From assembly GCF_000024785.1 (NCBI RefSeq), contig NC_013441.1, forward strand, positions 1,178,001 to 1,242,000: a DNA stretch of 64,000 nucleotides, in the 5' to 3' direction. Below the pieces are notes generated by a model. The model was given only the letters and a program-made list of their open reading frames with translations. It was not told the origin of the DNA and searched no databases. Both the position numbers and the translations under genes were made by a program. Position 1 is the stretch's first letter, and every line of letters begins with the position of its first letter. Source of the DNA: Gordonia bronchialis DSM 43247. GTDB lineage: Bacteria > Actinomycetota > Actinomycetes > Mycobacteriales > Mycobacteriaceae. Below are positions 1-8,699 of the stretch, piece by piece.

Positions 1-249
1 CGCGGCAACCGCAAGGCCCACTATGCGCCGGCGAAAGCCGAGATCGCGATTCCCGATGCGGCAGAGGGCCGTTGGGCATTGCGCGAACTCGTCGTCCTGC
101 ATGAGCTCGCGCACCATCTCGACGAGTCCGAGGGGCCTGCGCACGGGCCGGGCTTCATCGAGACGATCACGACACTCGTTGGACTGGTGCTGGGACCCGA
201 GGCCGGGTTCGTGTATCGGGTGGTACTTGCCGACAGCGGGGTCGGCTGA
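1..249 (+). CDS. Putative zinc metallohydrolase, C-terminal part (partial)
   Basis: The reading frame is open from the first base and ends at TGA 247-249, so the N-terminus lies outside the window. The visible 82 residues contain HELAHHL followed by HGPGF, i.e. an HExxH zinc-binding helix with a third histidine about ten residues downstream, as in gluzincin/metzincin-like peptidases. The spacing resembles the small actinobacterial metallohydrolase family TIGR04338; that assignment is from memory of the motif and not from a search. No signal peptide can be judged. The substrate is unknown. Confidence 0.7.
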   Translation, partial: RGNRKAHYAPAKAEIAIPDAAEGRWALRELVVLHELAHHLDESEGPAHGPGFIETITTLVGLVLGPEAGFVYRVVLADSGVG

Positions 250-335
250 CGGGCCGGGTCGCCGGTGCGAAATCGGCCGGGAGAGGTCCGACTCGCTGTT
301 AGCGTTACGCCACGAGGACACCTCAGGAGGTCACG

Positions 336-1268
336 ATGGCACTACGCGAAGTCGAGTTCACGTCGAGTAATGGACGGGACACGATCTACGGCTGGATCTA
401 CGAGCCGGTCCGGCCGGCGCGCGGCATCATTCAACTCATCCACGGTCTCGGTGAGCATTCGCGGCGGTATCTGCCGCTCATCACCAAGCTGCTCGACGCG
501 GGGTACGTCGTCGCGGCCGACGATCACGCCGGGCACGGGAGGACGGCGATGAGTTCGGGCATCTGGGCTGATGCCGGCGACGATGCCGACCGGGTCGTCG
601 TCGACGACGAGAAGACACTGCGTTCGATTGTGCGCGAACAACATCTGGACCTGCCCTACGTCATCTTCGGACATTCGTGGGGATCGATGATCGCCCGCGG
701 ACTGGTTGCCGGGGACAGCGAGGGCGTCGACGGGTTGATCTTGTGCGGGATAGCCGCGGGCATCCACGGTATCGACAACATCCTCGACCGGCAGGCGCTT
801 GCCGCCGAGTCCGACGCCGAGGCCCCCGCGTCGGAGGCGTATGTGGTCGCGATGTTCGACGGCTTCATCTCCCGCTACGCACCCGGCTCGGGCCCGACGG
901 CCTGGGTGGCCCGCGATCCCGACGTGGTGCGCGACCACGCCATCGACCCGCTGAACAACTTCGGGGCGCCGATGTCGGTGCGATTCGTGCGTGGCTTCAT
1001 CGACCTGTACGACGCCGTCAACGCCGACGGCTGGTACTCGTCGGTGCGCGCCGATCTGCCCGTGCTGATCCTGGCCGGCGACGGTGACCCGGTGACCAAC
1101 TTCGGCGAGGGTGCCTACCGGGTCGCCAATCAGCTTGTGCGATCCGGTCATCCGGATGTGCGGACCCGCGTGTACACCGGCTTTCGGCACGAGGTGCACA
1201 ACGAACCGGAGATCCGAGACGAGGTGGCGGGCGAGATCGTCGCCTTCGCGGACCGCTGTATCGGATGA
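336..1268 (+). CDS. Alpha/beta hydrolase (monoacylglycerol lipase / S33-like)
   Basis: A 310-residue protein of the alpha/beta-hydrolase fold. HGLGEHSRRY near residue 36 is the oxyanion-hole segment typical of monoacylglycerol lipases and lysophospholipases. GHSWGSM near residue 112 carries the nucleophilic serine. The acid is probably the Asp in LILAGDGDP and the histidine the one in GFRHEVHNE near the C-terminus. There is no signal peptide, so it is probably cytosolic. The start is well supported by AGGAGG about 6 nt upstream. It converges with the CocE-type hydrolase and is separated from it by a perfect inverted repeat. Ester or monoglyceride hydrolysis is inferred from the family; the true substrate is unknown. 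Confidence 0.85.
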   Translation: MALREVEFTSSNGRDTIYGWIYEPVRPARGIIQLIHGLGEHSRRYLPLITKLLDAGYVVAADDHAGHGRTAMSSGIWADAGDDADRVVVDDEKTLRSIVREQHLDLPYVIFGHSWGSMIARGLVAGDSEGVDGLILCGIAAGIHGIDNILDRQALAAESDAEAPASEAYVVAMFDGFISRYAPGSGPTAWVARDPDVVRDHAIDPLNNFGAPMSVRFVRGFIDLYDAVNADGWYSSVRADLPVLILAGDGDPVTNFGEGAYRVANQLVRSGHPDVRTRVYTGFRHEVHNEPEIRDEVAGEIVAFADRCIG

Positions 1269-1282
1269 CGCTTCCGGCTTAT

Positions 1283-1328
1283 TGATTTCCGTCCCGCTTA
1301 TTGGATCCAATAAGCGGGAAGGAAATCA
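1283..1328. terminator. 46-bp palindrome between convergent genes
   Basis: A near-perfect inverted repeat centred on GGATCC. The arms are TGATTTCC plus TCCCGCTTATT and their complements, with one mismatched pair (1291/1320). It lies 14 bp after the stop of the upstream hydrolase and 23 bp from the stop of the convergent CocE gene, so a bidirectional terminator is the simplest reading. There is no T-tract, which leaves open a protein-binding role or a small mobile palindrome. Confidence 0.6.
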
Positions 1329-1351
1329 GTACGCGGGAAGTTCGGGGCGGC

Positions 1352-3388
1352 TCAGTCGATCCCGTCGCCCGCCAGGAACGTCAGGTAGCTGGGATGGTCG
1401 GGGTCGAGCACCAGGCGCTGACGTCGACCGCGGGCCTTGATGAGGTCGGGGACCACGGTGAGGTAGCGGGGGAAGCTGGCCGCGTAGACGTCCACGCGCA
1501 GCCGGTGTCCGGGCTCGAGGACGGCGTCGGTGGGGACGAGGTCGACGTCGATGCGCACCGGCTGGTCGGCCGGGACCGGCAGCTTGCGCTTGCGGGACAG
1601 GAAGTGGTGCGCCCCGAGGAGGGCGCCGTCCTCGGAGTAGGTGGACTTCGACTTGTCCAGCGCCCGGTTGGACGCCGACAACGCGCCGTTGGTGAGGACT
1701 GTCGAAGTGCCGTCCGGCGCAACATCATTGACGGTGACCGCCCAGATCGCCTCGTGTCCGGTGGTGGCGACGTTGAGCCGCAGGTTCATCGCGCCGCTGA
1801 TCGGGGTGGCCTCGGCGACGGGTGCGCTCGTGAACGAGAGGGCGCCGCGTTCCTGGGATCGCGCGTCATGGGTGAACGAGCGGCCCAGTGCCATGGTGGC
1901 ACCAGCGGTCACCTGCGTCATGTCGCGCGACCGCATGCCGCGGATGTCGGGATGGATGTGCAGCGACGAGATCCCCACGCCAGGAACGCTACTCAGTGAT
2001 CCGTCGTGTACGGCATGTCCGGCCGACTCCGATGGTTCGTCGACGAGATACAGCCGATGCGACCGGACGCCGGTGCGCGGGAAACTCGGTCCCGACGTCC
2101 AGGCCCCGCCCTGCTGCAGCATGGTCACCGGACCGTAGTAGTCGATGCCATTGCGGTGGTTCTTGAGCCAGCGGTCGAACCAGGCGCGTTCGAGGACGTC
2201 GAGTCGCGGCGGGGCGAACTTGCCGCCATACCCGGATCCGACGTCGAAGTGATAGCCGTCGCCGACGACCATCTGCTTGCGGCCGGGTTCCATGTTCAGC
2301 CGCTCGTAGACGCCGGTTGCGCTGCGGCCGAACAGATCATGCCAGGCGCCGACGGTGAACGTGGGCGCCTCGATGCGATCCACCTTGGGATCGCGCTCGT
2401 CGAAGTAGGGATCGTCGAAGATGCGATCATCGCGGGCGGTGAGGAATCCCCACAGCAGCGACGGGATCTCGGTGGCCGGCGACTTCACCCGGTCGGCGGC
2501 CCAGCGCAGGGCGTCACCGCGGACGATGTCACGAATCACGTTGGCCGGGTTGGGAACCCACTTGAGTACGTTCACCACCGACAGCCAGGCCGGGATGAAC
2601 GCCGACGGCATGCCGCCGGTGATGTAGATGTCGCGGACGATGTCGTCGCAGCCCTCGACGGCGAACACCGCCTTGAGCTGGGGCGGGCACTTGTCGGCGG
2701 CCTGCAGCGAGTTGATCGCCGAGTACGACCAGCCGGCGAGGCCGACCGCACCGTCGCACCATTCCTGTGTGGCCGCCCAGTCGATGATCTCCACCGAATC
2801 CTGCTGCTCACGCGGGCCGAGGATCTCCCACTTGCCGTGGCTGGCGCCGGTGCCGCGCACATCGACGATCACCTGCACGTAGCCGCTGCGCACAAGTCTG
2901 CGGTTGATGCCGAAGACGTCGAAGACGCCACCGGCGACCGTCTGGGTGAGCGTGGTCAGTCCCTCGAGTGCGGTGCCGGTCGCGTCGATCGACCGCGACG
3001 CCGAATGCAGCGCCTTGCCGAGGACCGGGGCGTGCAGCGTCTGATCGAGGACGTCGATCGCGGCCCGGTTGTAGGGGTTGATGTTGACGATGGCGGGGTA
3101 GGGGGTCAGCACGGTCTGGCCGAAGCGGTTCGCCGGGCGGATCACGGTGGCGCGCAGGGTGACCCCGTCGCTCATCGTGATGGAGACGTCCCGGTCGATG
3201 TGCACCCGCGGATACAGTTGCGCGCCGTCGACCTGTTCACGCCAGCGGATGCCGTCGGCGCCGCCGGTCGGATCACCGAGGGGCAGGGCACCGAAATGCG
3301 GTACCCCAGCGGTGCGCGACCGTTGCGATGGCTCGAGGGAGCGGCGCGGCTTGGCGCGCGCGCCGTCGGTGTCCAATTGGTACGTCAT
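1352..3388 (-). CDS. CocE/NonD family hydrolase (peptidase S15-like)
   Basis: A 678-residue serine hydrolase of the X-Pro dipeptidyl-peptidase (S15)/CocE group. It has an N-terminal alpha/beta-hydrolase domain with nucleophile motif GWSYS, an Asp region around GAWHDLFGRS, and a candidate catalytic His in GDGYHFDVG. The C-terminal half is the jelly-roll domain usual in cocaine esterase and alpha-amino-acid ester hydrolases (for example around SLHIHPDIRGMRSRDMTQV). The length is somewhat above the roughly 570-620 residues of CocE. No signal peptide is evident. It hydrolyses an ester or amide that cannot be named from sequence. It is monocistronic, and a 9-bp inverted repeat lies about 90 bp upstream of its start. 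Confidence 0.85.
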   Translation of the reverse strand: MTYQLDTDGARAKPRRSLEPSQRSRTAGVPHFGALPLGDPTGGADGIRWREQVDGAQLYPRVHIDRDVSITMSDGVTLRATVIRPANRFGQTVLTPYPAIVNINPYNRAAIDVLDQTLHAPVLGKALHSASRSIDATGTALEGLTTLTQTVAGGVFDVFGINRRLVRSGYVQVIVDVRGTGASHGKWEILGPREQQDSVEIIDWAATQEWCDGAVGLAGWSYSAINSLQAADKCPPQLKAVFAVEGCDDIVRDIYITGGMPSAFIPAWLSVVNVLKWVPNPANVIRDIVRGDALRWAADRVKSPATEIPSLLWGFLTARDDRIFDDPYFDERDPKVDRIEAPTFTVGAWHDLFGRSATGVYERLNMEPGRKQMVVGDGYHFDVGSGYGGKFAPPRLDVLERAWFDRWLKNHRNGIDYYGPVTMLQQGGAWTSGPSFPRTGVRSHRLYLVDEPSESAGHAVHDGSLSSVPGVGISSLHIHPDIRGMRSRDMTQVTAGATMALGRSFTHDARSQERGALSFTSAPVAEATPISGAMNLRLNVATTGHEAIWAVTVNDVAPDGTSTVLTNGALSASNRALDKSKSTYSEDGALLGAHHFLSRKRKLPVPADQPVRIDVDLVPTDAVLEPGHRLRVDVYAASFPRYLTVVPDLIKARGRRQRLVLDPDHPSYLTFLAGDGID

Positions 3389-3769
3389 GGTGCATCGCCC
3401 TGCCTGGGGAGCCGCCGTGACACCAGGTTCGCTTCACCGTCGACCGGTTCGTCGTCGGCGATCATCCGAGTGCACACCGACACCCCCTCGTGTCGGTGGC
3501 AGGAGCGCCGTGAGACGCGAAGTGCACTGTGGTCTGGGTCACTCCCACCGTTGCTGAAGAATAACTCAGGGCAGATCTCGGATCGCTAACTAGGGGGCCA
3601 CTTTTTGGCCATGTTCGCGTAACCCGAGGTCACGGTGGGTGGCTAGGCGGCAAAACCATCCAATCGGATAGGCCTGGACCGGTACGCAGGCGGCGATTTG
3701 GAGTCGCTGATGGTCCTGGCGTAACCTTTCCTGCGATGTGATGCACACCCGTGCGTCGTATCGGTTCAA
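3389..3769. other. Intergenic region upstream of CocE gene and rplJ
   Basis: No convincing gene. It holds a perfect 9-bp inverted repeat (CACCGACAC, 6-nt loop, 3475-3498) upstream of the CocE-type gene, which could be an operator or a hairpin. The promoters for the CocE gene (leftward) and rplJ (rightward) must lie here, but I cannot place -35/-10 boxes with confidence. Open frames across it have no recognisable protein features. Confidence 0.5.
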
Positions 3770-4001
3770 CCAGAGACCGTCGGTCACCGGGACGCGAGTT
3801 CCGGACGAAGGTGCGATGTCGCCAGCCCACGCAGGATGAACGAGGAACATTGCCGCACGCCTTGCGTGCGAACTGTGCGCCCCGTGCCTTCTTGCGCCGG
3901 GGCGCTTCGTCATTTCGGCACACGTGTGCCGTCCGCCTTCGCATGACCCCCGCCTCGGGTTGGGCCCGACCAACTCTAGTGATGAGGAGAGGAGGCGAAG
4001 T
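3770..4001 (+). promoter_or_regulatory. rplJ (L10) mRNA leader with hairpins
   Basis: The segment before rplJ contains stacked hairpins: CGCACGC/GCGTGCG (3854-3870), GCGCCCCG/CGGGGCGC (3877-3905) followed by a T-rich stretch, and the 14-bp palindrome GGCACACGTGTGCC (3917-3930). Actinobacterial rplJ transcripts have a long leader bound by the L10-L12 complex for autogenous control (established for the family as L10 leaders). The agagaccgtcggtcacc segment near 3771 resembles what I remember of mycobacterial leaders. The exact RNA boundaries are inferred. Confidence 0.6.
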
Positions 4002-4526
4002 ATGGCCAAGTCCGACAAGGTCGCCGCAGTCGCGGAGATCGCTGAGCAGTTCAAGGGCTCCACGGCGACGGTCGTCACGGAATACCGTGGCCTGTCCGTC
4101 ACCCAGATCACCGAACTGCGACGGTCCCTCGGTGAGGGTGCAACCTACTCCGTCGCCAAGAACACCCTGGTGAAGCGTGCCGCCGCAGAGGCGGGCGTGG
4201 AAGGGCTCGACGAGCTGTTCACCGGTCCCACCGCAATCGCCTTCATCGAAGGTGAGCCGGTGGTGGCCGCCAAGGCGATCAAGACGTTCGCCAAGGACAA
4301 CAAAGCACTGGTCATCAAGGGCGGATACATGGACGGCCGCTCGCTGTCCGTGGCGGAGATCGAGCAGATCGCCGACCTGGAGACCCGTGAGGTGCTGTTG
4401 GCCAAGCTCGCCGGTGCCATGAAGGGCAACTTGGCAAAGGCTGCCGGACTGTTCAATCAGCCGGCTTCGCAGGTGGCGCGCCTGGCCGCGGCCCTGCAGG
4501 AGAAGAAGAACGAAGCCGGCGAATAG
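4002..4526 (+). CDS. rplJ: 50S ribosomal protein L10
   Basis: A 174-residue L10 protein that anchors L7/L12 dimers at the base of the ribosomal stalk. The N-terminal rRNA-binding domain has the typical MAKSDK start, the TEYRGLS segment and [12 protein letters not shown]. The C-terminal helix (residues about 135-170) is the L12-binding platform. The ATG at 4002 is chosen over the longer upstream frame because GGAGAGGAGG precedes it and the protein then begins as L10 should. It is followed 74 bp later by rplL with an intercistronic hairpin between them, the conserved rplJL arrangement. Confidence 0.98.
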   Translation: MAKSDKVAAVAEIAEQFKGSTATVVTEYRGLSVTQITELRRSLGEGATYSVAKNTLVKRAAAEAGVEGLDELFTGPTAIAFIEGEPVVAAKAIKTFAKDNKALVIKGGYMDGRSLSVAEIEQIADLETREVLLAKLAGAMKGNLAKAAGLFNQPASQVARLAAALQEKKNEAGE

Positions 4527-4545
4527 TTCGCCGCACCACAAACAT

Positions 4546-4577
4546 CCCCACGGGGATAACCACAACCCCGTGTGGGG
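4546..4577 (+). promoter_or_regulatory. rplJ-rplL intercistronic hairpin
   Basis: CCCCACGGGG and CCCCGTGTGGGG form a stem with a 2-nt bulge and a 10-nt loop between the rplJ stop and the rplL start. It is probably a processing or attenuation element that helps set the L12:L10 ratio; this role is an inference from position. Confidence 0.5.
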
Positions 4578-4600
4578 CTTGAATAGGAAGGACGCCACCC

Positions 4601-4993
4601 ATGGCGAAGCTCACCGCTGACGAGCTCATCGATCAGTTCAAGGAACTGACCCTGCTGGAGCTCAGCGAGTTCGTGAAGAAGTTCGAAGAGGTCTTCGAGG
4701 TCACCGCTGCCGCTCCGGTTGCCGTTGCCGCTGCCGGTGCTCCGGCTGCCGGTGGCGCTGCCGAGGCCGCCGCTGAGCAGGACGAGTTCGACGTCGTGCT
4801 CGAGGCTGCCGGCGACAAGAAGATCCAGGTCATCAAGGTCGTCCGCGAGGTCGTCTCCGGTCTGGGCCTGAAGGAGGCCAAGGACCTCGTCGAGGGTGCT
4901 CCCAAGGCGCTCCTGGAGAAGGTCGACAAGGACGCCGCCGAGGCTGCCAAGGCCAAGCTCGAAGAGGCCGGCGCCAAGGTGTCGGTCAAGTAA
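4601..4993 (+). CDS. rplL: 50S ribosomal protein L7/L12
   Basis: A 130-residue acidic stalk protein. It has an N-terminal dimerisation domain (residues 1-35), an alanine/proline/glycine-rich hinge (about 36-60, [17 protein letters not shown]) and the C-terminal factor-binding domain (from about residue 62, with [11 protein letters not shown] and [16 protein letters not shown]) that contacts translational GTPases. The start has GGAAGGA upstream. It ends just before a strong intrinsic terminator. Confidence 0.98.
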   Translation: MAKLTADELIDQFKELTLLELSEFVKKFEEVFEVTAAAPVAVAAAGAPAAGGAAEAAAEQDEFDVVLEAAGDKKIQVIKVVREVVSGLGLKEAKDLVEGAPKALLEKVDKDAAEAAKAKLEEAGAKVSVK

Positions 4994-5020
4994 GACCTTC
5001 TCTCTCACGAGAGATCTGCA

Positions 5021-5053
5021 CGAACCCGGGACAGCACGACTGTCCCGGGTTCG
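5021..5053 (+). terminator. rplL intrinsic terminator
   Basis: A perfect 14-bp stem (CGAACCCGGGACAG, loop CACGA, and complement) begins 27 bp after the rplL stop and is followed by TTGCTGTT. It should end the rplJL transcript. Confidence 0.85.
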
Positions 5054-5074
5054 TTGCTGTTCGAGGCAGCCCAC

Positions 5075-5080
5075 TAGTAT
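5075..5080 (+). promoter_or_regulatory. -10 box for the GT87 gene (leaderless)
   Basis: TAGTAT lies 8 nt before the GTG start at 5089 and there is no Shine-Dalgarno sequence, so the mRNA probably starts at or next to the start codon. Confidence 0.55.
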
Positions 5081-5088
5081 CTGCGCGC

Positions 5089-6366
5089 GTGACCAACGCC
5101 GTCGCCGGGGTGTTCTCCGGTCCGCACAAACGCCTCAACATCGTCGGCGTCGTCGTGCTCGTCCTGGGCCTCGCGCGGGTATTCGGTCAGCCCTGGCTCT
5201 TTCACATCGGACCCACCAAGTACTGGGGGCCGCCGGTCGATTTTCAGATCTACCGCTACGGCGGCCAGTTCCTGTCGCACGGCTGGGCGCTCTATGACGG
5301 CTCGATGCCGCCCACCAACGACACCCTCCTGCCGTTCACCTACCCGCCGTTCTCGGCGCTGGTCTTCGCGCCCCTGAGCTGGCTGCCGGTGCGCCTCGGT
5401 GCCGTACTGATGGCCGTCGTGGGCTGTGTGCTGGTGTGGTGGATGATCCGGTTGCTGCTGCGCCGGGTGGGCTGCGGCGATCTGCCGGTCGGCTGGTCGC
5501 TGATCCTGACGGCCGTGGCCCTGCAACTCGAGCCGGTGCGTATCACCCTCGACCTCGGGCAGGTCAACATCGTGCTGGTGGCGCTGATGGTCGCCGACAC
5601 CATCGCCAAACGGCCGACGAGACTCGAGCCGTACCGCGGCCTTCTCGTCGGCGTCGCCGCGGCGATCAAACTGACCCCCGCGGTGGTCATCATCTACTAC
5701 CTCGCACGACGACAGTGGCGTGCCGCCGCGAACGTGGTGCTCGGCTTCGTCGCCTGCACCGGACTCGCCTGGGCCGTCACGCCGTCGGACTCCTACCAGT
5801 ACTGGACGTCGACGCTCTTCGACGCCGACCGCATCGGCGGGCTGGCCTTCATCTACAACGAGGGCATCGCCGGTGTGCTGGCCAGAATGGGCCTCGACGA
5901 GACCGACCGCTCGCACTGGTGGATGCTGGCCACCGCCATCGCGACCATCTACTGTCTCGTCCTGGCCCGCGTGCTCGCCGACCGTGGCGAGATCGAACTC
6001 TGTCTGCTGGCCGCCTCGGCGGTGGCCCTGCTGGGCGCCCCGGCGGCCTGGATTCATCACTGGGTGCTGACGTCGGTGTTCATCGTCGTCTTCCTCGCCG
6101 TCGGCATCCGGGCACGCGATCGGGTCTACCTCGGACTGGGTGTGCTGGGGCTGCTGGCCCAGTTGCCCGGGCCCTATCTCTTCCTTCCCAAACGAGATCT
6201 GCGCGAGCTCGACTGGTCGTGGTGGCAGAACATCTACGGCAATCTGTCCCTGATCTGGCTGGTGCTCGTCCTCGTCGCTGCGTGGTGGCTTCGGCTCTCG
6301 CGGGTCCGGGACAAGTGGTCGCCGACGCCGTCTGACGACCCCGATGCTGCGGTGTTGGACAAGTGA
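5089..6366 (+). CDS. GT87-family membrane mannosyltransferase (GT-C fold)
   Basis: A 425-residue polytopic membrane protein with about ten hydrophobic segments, starting around residues 18-34 and ending with a long helix near residues 385-405. It matches the GT87 (DUF2029) family of actinobacterial polyprenyl-phosphate-mannose-dependent alpha-1,2-mannosyltransferases. The first extracytoplasmic loop has PVDFQIYRYGG, where the Asp is the expected catalytic residue, followed by LPFTYPPFSAL, a signature of the family. Such enzymes add mannose to phosphatidylinositol mannosides or lipomannan at the outer face of the membrane. The precise acceptor cannot be told. It stands alone after the rplL terminator and seems to have its own leaderless promoter. 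Confidence 0.85.
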   Translation: MTNAVAGVFSGPHKRLNIVGVVVLVLGLARVFGQPWLFHIGPTKYWGPPVDFQIYRYGGQFLSHGWALYDGSMPPTNDTLLPFTYPPFSALVFAPLSWLPVRLGAVLMAVVGCVLVWWMIRLLLRRVGCGDLPVGWSLILTAVALQLEPVRITLDLGQVNIVLVALMVADTIAKRPTRLEPYRGLLVGVAAAIKLTPAVVIIYYLARRQWRAAANVVLGFVACTGLAWAVTPSDSYQYWTSTLFDADRIGGLAFIYNEGIAGVLARMGLDETDRSHWWMLATAIATIYCLVLARVLADRGEIELCLLAASAVALLGAPAAWIHHWVLTSVFIVVFLAVGIRARDRVYLGLGVLGLLAQLPGPYLFLPKRDLRELDWSWWQNIYGNLSLIWLVLVLVAAWWLRLSRVRDKWSPTPSDDPDAAVLDK

Positions 6367-6623
6367 CCAGCAGTGATGCGTCGGCGGTCACAGCATCGGA
6401 GTTGCCGGGACTTCCCTCACGGGCTGCTCTTGGGCTACCCTCATGCGGCATACAGGGTTACCGGCTGGTAGCTTTCTCGGCGAACCAACGATGAGAAAAC
6501 TCTTCCGGTGGAGGTGACGGTGCTGTGTGTCGGCTAGAGTGACCCCAACCACAAATGTCACCGGTTCGTGTGTGGCCGCATCATGGGGCCGCCGCAGGGG
6601 GCAGCGATCGTCTGGAGGATGTA

Positions 6624-7889
6624 GTGGGTGTTGAGGTCAGTGTCGCGAATCTGACGAAGTCTTTTGGTTCGCAGAACATCTGGCGTGATGTCACGTTGAC
6701 CCTGCCGTCGGGGGAGGTGTCGGCTCTGCTGGGGCCGTCCGGTACGGGTAAGTCGGTGTTTCTGAAGACGCTGATCGGTTTGCTGCATCCGGAGCAGGGT
6801 TCGGTGATCATCGATGGCACCGATATCACCAAGTGTTCGGCCAAGGAGCTCTACGAGATCCGCAAGTTGTTCGGTGTGCTGTTCCAGGACGGTGCCCTGT
6901 TCGGGTCGATGAGTTTGTATGACAACATCGCGTTCCCGCTTCGTGAGCACACGAAGAAGAAGGAGAACGAGGTCCGCGACATCGTGATGGAGAAGGTCGA
7001 TCTGGTCGGTCTGGCCGGTGCCGAGGACAAGCTGCCTGGTGAGATCTCTGGTGGTATGCGTAAGCGTGCCGGGTTGGCGCGGGCGTTGGTGCTCGATCCG
7101 CAGATCATTCTGTGTGATGAGCCGGACTCGGGTCTGGATCCGGTGCGTACGGCCTACATCAGTCAGTTGTTGATCGACATCAATGCGCAGATCGATGCGA
7201 CGATTCTGATCGTGACGCACAACATCAACATTGCGCGCACGATTCCGGACAACATCGGCATGTTGTTCCGTAAGGAGTTGGTGATGTTCGGTCCGCGGGA
7301 GCAGTTGCTCACCTCGGATCAGCCGGTGGTCAAGCAGTTCCTCTCCGGTGATCGGTTCGGTCCGATCGGTATGTCCGAGGAGAAGGATGAGGCCGTCCAG
7401 AAGCAGGAAGAGGCCATGCAGGCCGCCGGTATCGGTGGTGGCGGTACCAAGGACGATTTCTCCGAGATCATCCCTCAGGTGCAGCCCAACCCGGGGATGC
7501 CCGAACGCAAGGCGATCGGCCGGCACCGCGAACGAGTTCTGGAACTGCTGCCGACGCTGCCGGAGAACGCCCAGCGCGCCATCCGCGAGTCCATGGACGA
7601 AGAGGATCGCATGCGCGAGGAGACCCGCGCGCACGAGCAGGACACCGGGCAGCAGCCCGGTGGCCAGCACGCCGCGGGTGAGTGGACCCAGGTACAGCAG
7701 GGCGGTGGCGTCGCCGTCGCCGACCAGAAGACCGACGTGATCAACTACCAGGGCAATCAGTATCAGGGCGGGGACTACCAGGGCAGCGACGCACCCACTC
7801 AGCAGTGGGTCAAGCCAGACAACTCTCCGACCACCTCCATCAACACCGATCGTGGTGACGTTCCGGGTCACGAAGGGCGGGCCACCTAG
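6624..7889 (+). CDS. mceG: Mce transporter ATPase MceG (Mkl)
   Basis: ATP-binding subunit of the Mce lipid importer. Walker A is GPSGTGKS (residues 37-44), the signature is ISGGMRKRAG, Walker B is IILCDEPDSGLD and the switch histidine sits in VTHNI. The ABC domain covers about residues 3-245. The C-terminal extension of some 170 residues is charged, then Gln/Gly-rich (YQGNQYQGGDYQGSD), making 421 residues against roughly 330-360 for mycobacterial Mkl. GTG 6624 is preferred because GGAGGA lies 5 nt upstream; a longer open frame from 6555 lacks this. It is the first gene of the operon and is followed 2 bp later by the first YrbE permease. The N-terminal half has somewhat more T-ending codons than its neighbours. 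Confidence 0.93.
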   Translation: MGVEVSVANLTKSFGSQNIWRDVTLTLPSGEVSALLGPSGTGKSVFLKTLIGLLHPEQGSVIIDGTDITKCSAKELYEIRKLFGVLFQDGALFGSMSLYDNIAFPLREHTKKKENEVRDIVMEKVDLVGLAGAEDKLPGEISGGMRKRAGLARALVLDPQIILCDEPDSGLDPVRTAYISQLLIDINAQIDATILIVTHNINIARTIPDNIGMLFRKELVMFGPREQLLTSDQPVVKQFLSGDRFGPIGMSEEKDEAVQKQEEAMQAAGIGGGGTKDDFSEIIPQVQPNPGMPERKAIGRHRERVLELLPTLPENAQRAIRESMDEEDRMREETRAHEQDTGQQPGGQHAAGEWTQVQQGGGVAVADQKTDVINYQGNQYQGGDYQGSDAPTQQWVKPDNSPTTSINTDRGDVPGHEGRAT

Positions 7890-7891
7890 GA

Positions 7892-8698
7892 ATGAGTAGT
7901 GCCACCACGCGTGGCGTCGACAGGATCGCAAAAGCCGGTACGGGGGCTCTTGAGCAGACCGGCAATATCGTCCAGCTCTTCGTCGATGTTGCACGCCAGA
8001 CCTTTGTGCGCCCGTTCCAGTGGCGGGAGTTCATCCAGCAGGCGTGGTTCATCGCCAGTGTGACGATCCTGCCGACGGCGCTGATCGCGATCCCCTTCGG
8101 CGCGATCGTCTCGCTACAGACGGGTTCGCTGATCAAGCAGCTCGGCGCCGAGTCCTACACCGGTGCGGCCAGCGTGCTGGTGGTGATCCAGCAGGGATCA
8201 CCGCTGGTGACCTCGCTGCTCATCGCCGGCGCGGCCGGGTCGGCGGTCGCCGCCGATCTCGGGTCGCGCACCATCCGCGAGGAGATCGACGCGATGGAGG
8301 TGCTCGGCATCAACCCGATCCAGCGTCTCGTCGTCCCGCGCGTGCTGGCGATGGTTCTGGTGGCGATGCTGCTCAACGGTCTGGTCGCGGTCATCGGTAT
8401 CGGTGGTGGCTACTTCTTCAACGTCGTCGTGCAGGGTGGCACGCCCGGTGCCTATCTGGCCTCCTTCGGTGCACTGGCACAACTGCCCGATCTGTACGTC
8501 TCGACCCTCAAGGCGGCGATCTTCGGTGTGCTCGCCGGCGTCGTCGCCGCCTACAAGGGACTGCATCCCAAGGGCGGACCGAAGGGCGTGGGTGACGCGG
8601 TCAACCAGAGCGTCGTCATCACGTTCCTGCTGCTGTTCCTGGCCAACCTGATCATCACTGCGGTCTACCTGCAGATCGTCCCGCCGAAGGGGAGCTGA
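7892..8698 (+). CDS. YrbE-type permease A (MlaE family) of Mce transporter
   Basis: A 268-residue integral membrane permease of the MlaE/YrbE family. It has about five membrane segments and the conserved cytoplasmic coupling motif EEIDAMEVLGINPIQRLVVPR (near residue 130) that contacts the MceG ATPase. With the second YrbE protein it would form the heterodimeric channel of the Mce lipid importer. It starts 2 bp after mceG ends and stops 1 bp before the second permease, so it is translationally coupled. Family placement is firm; the lipid carried is not known. Confidence 0.95.
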   Translation: MSSATTRGVDRIAKAGTGALEQTGNIVQLFVDVARQTFVRPFQWREFIQQAWFIASVTILPTALIAIPFGAIVSLQTGSLIKQLGAESYTGAASVLVVIQQGSPLVTSLLIAGAAGSAVAADLGSRTIREEIDAMEVLGINPIQRLVVPRVLAMVLVAMLLNGLVAVIGIGGGYFFNVVVQGGTPGAYLASFGALAQLPDLYVSTLKAAIFGVLAGVVAAYKGLHPKGGPKGVGDAVNQSVVITFLLLFLANLIITAVYLQIVPPKGS

Positions 8699-8699
8699 C

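Noticed and set aside
1301..1999. 232-residue rightward frame after the 46-bp palindrome
   Set aside because: Antisense to the CocE-type gene and starts inside the palindrome.
2006..3589. 527-residue rightward frame across the CocE-type gene
   Set aside because: Antisense to a well-supported hydrolase; Arg/Asp/Val-rich with no domain.
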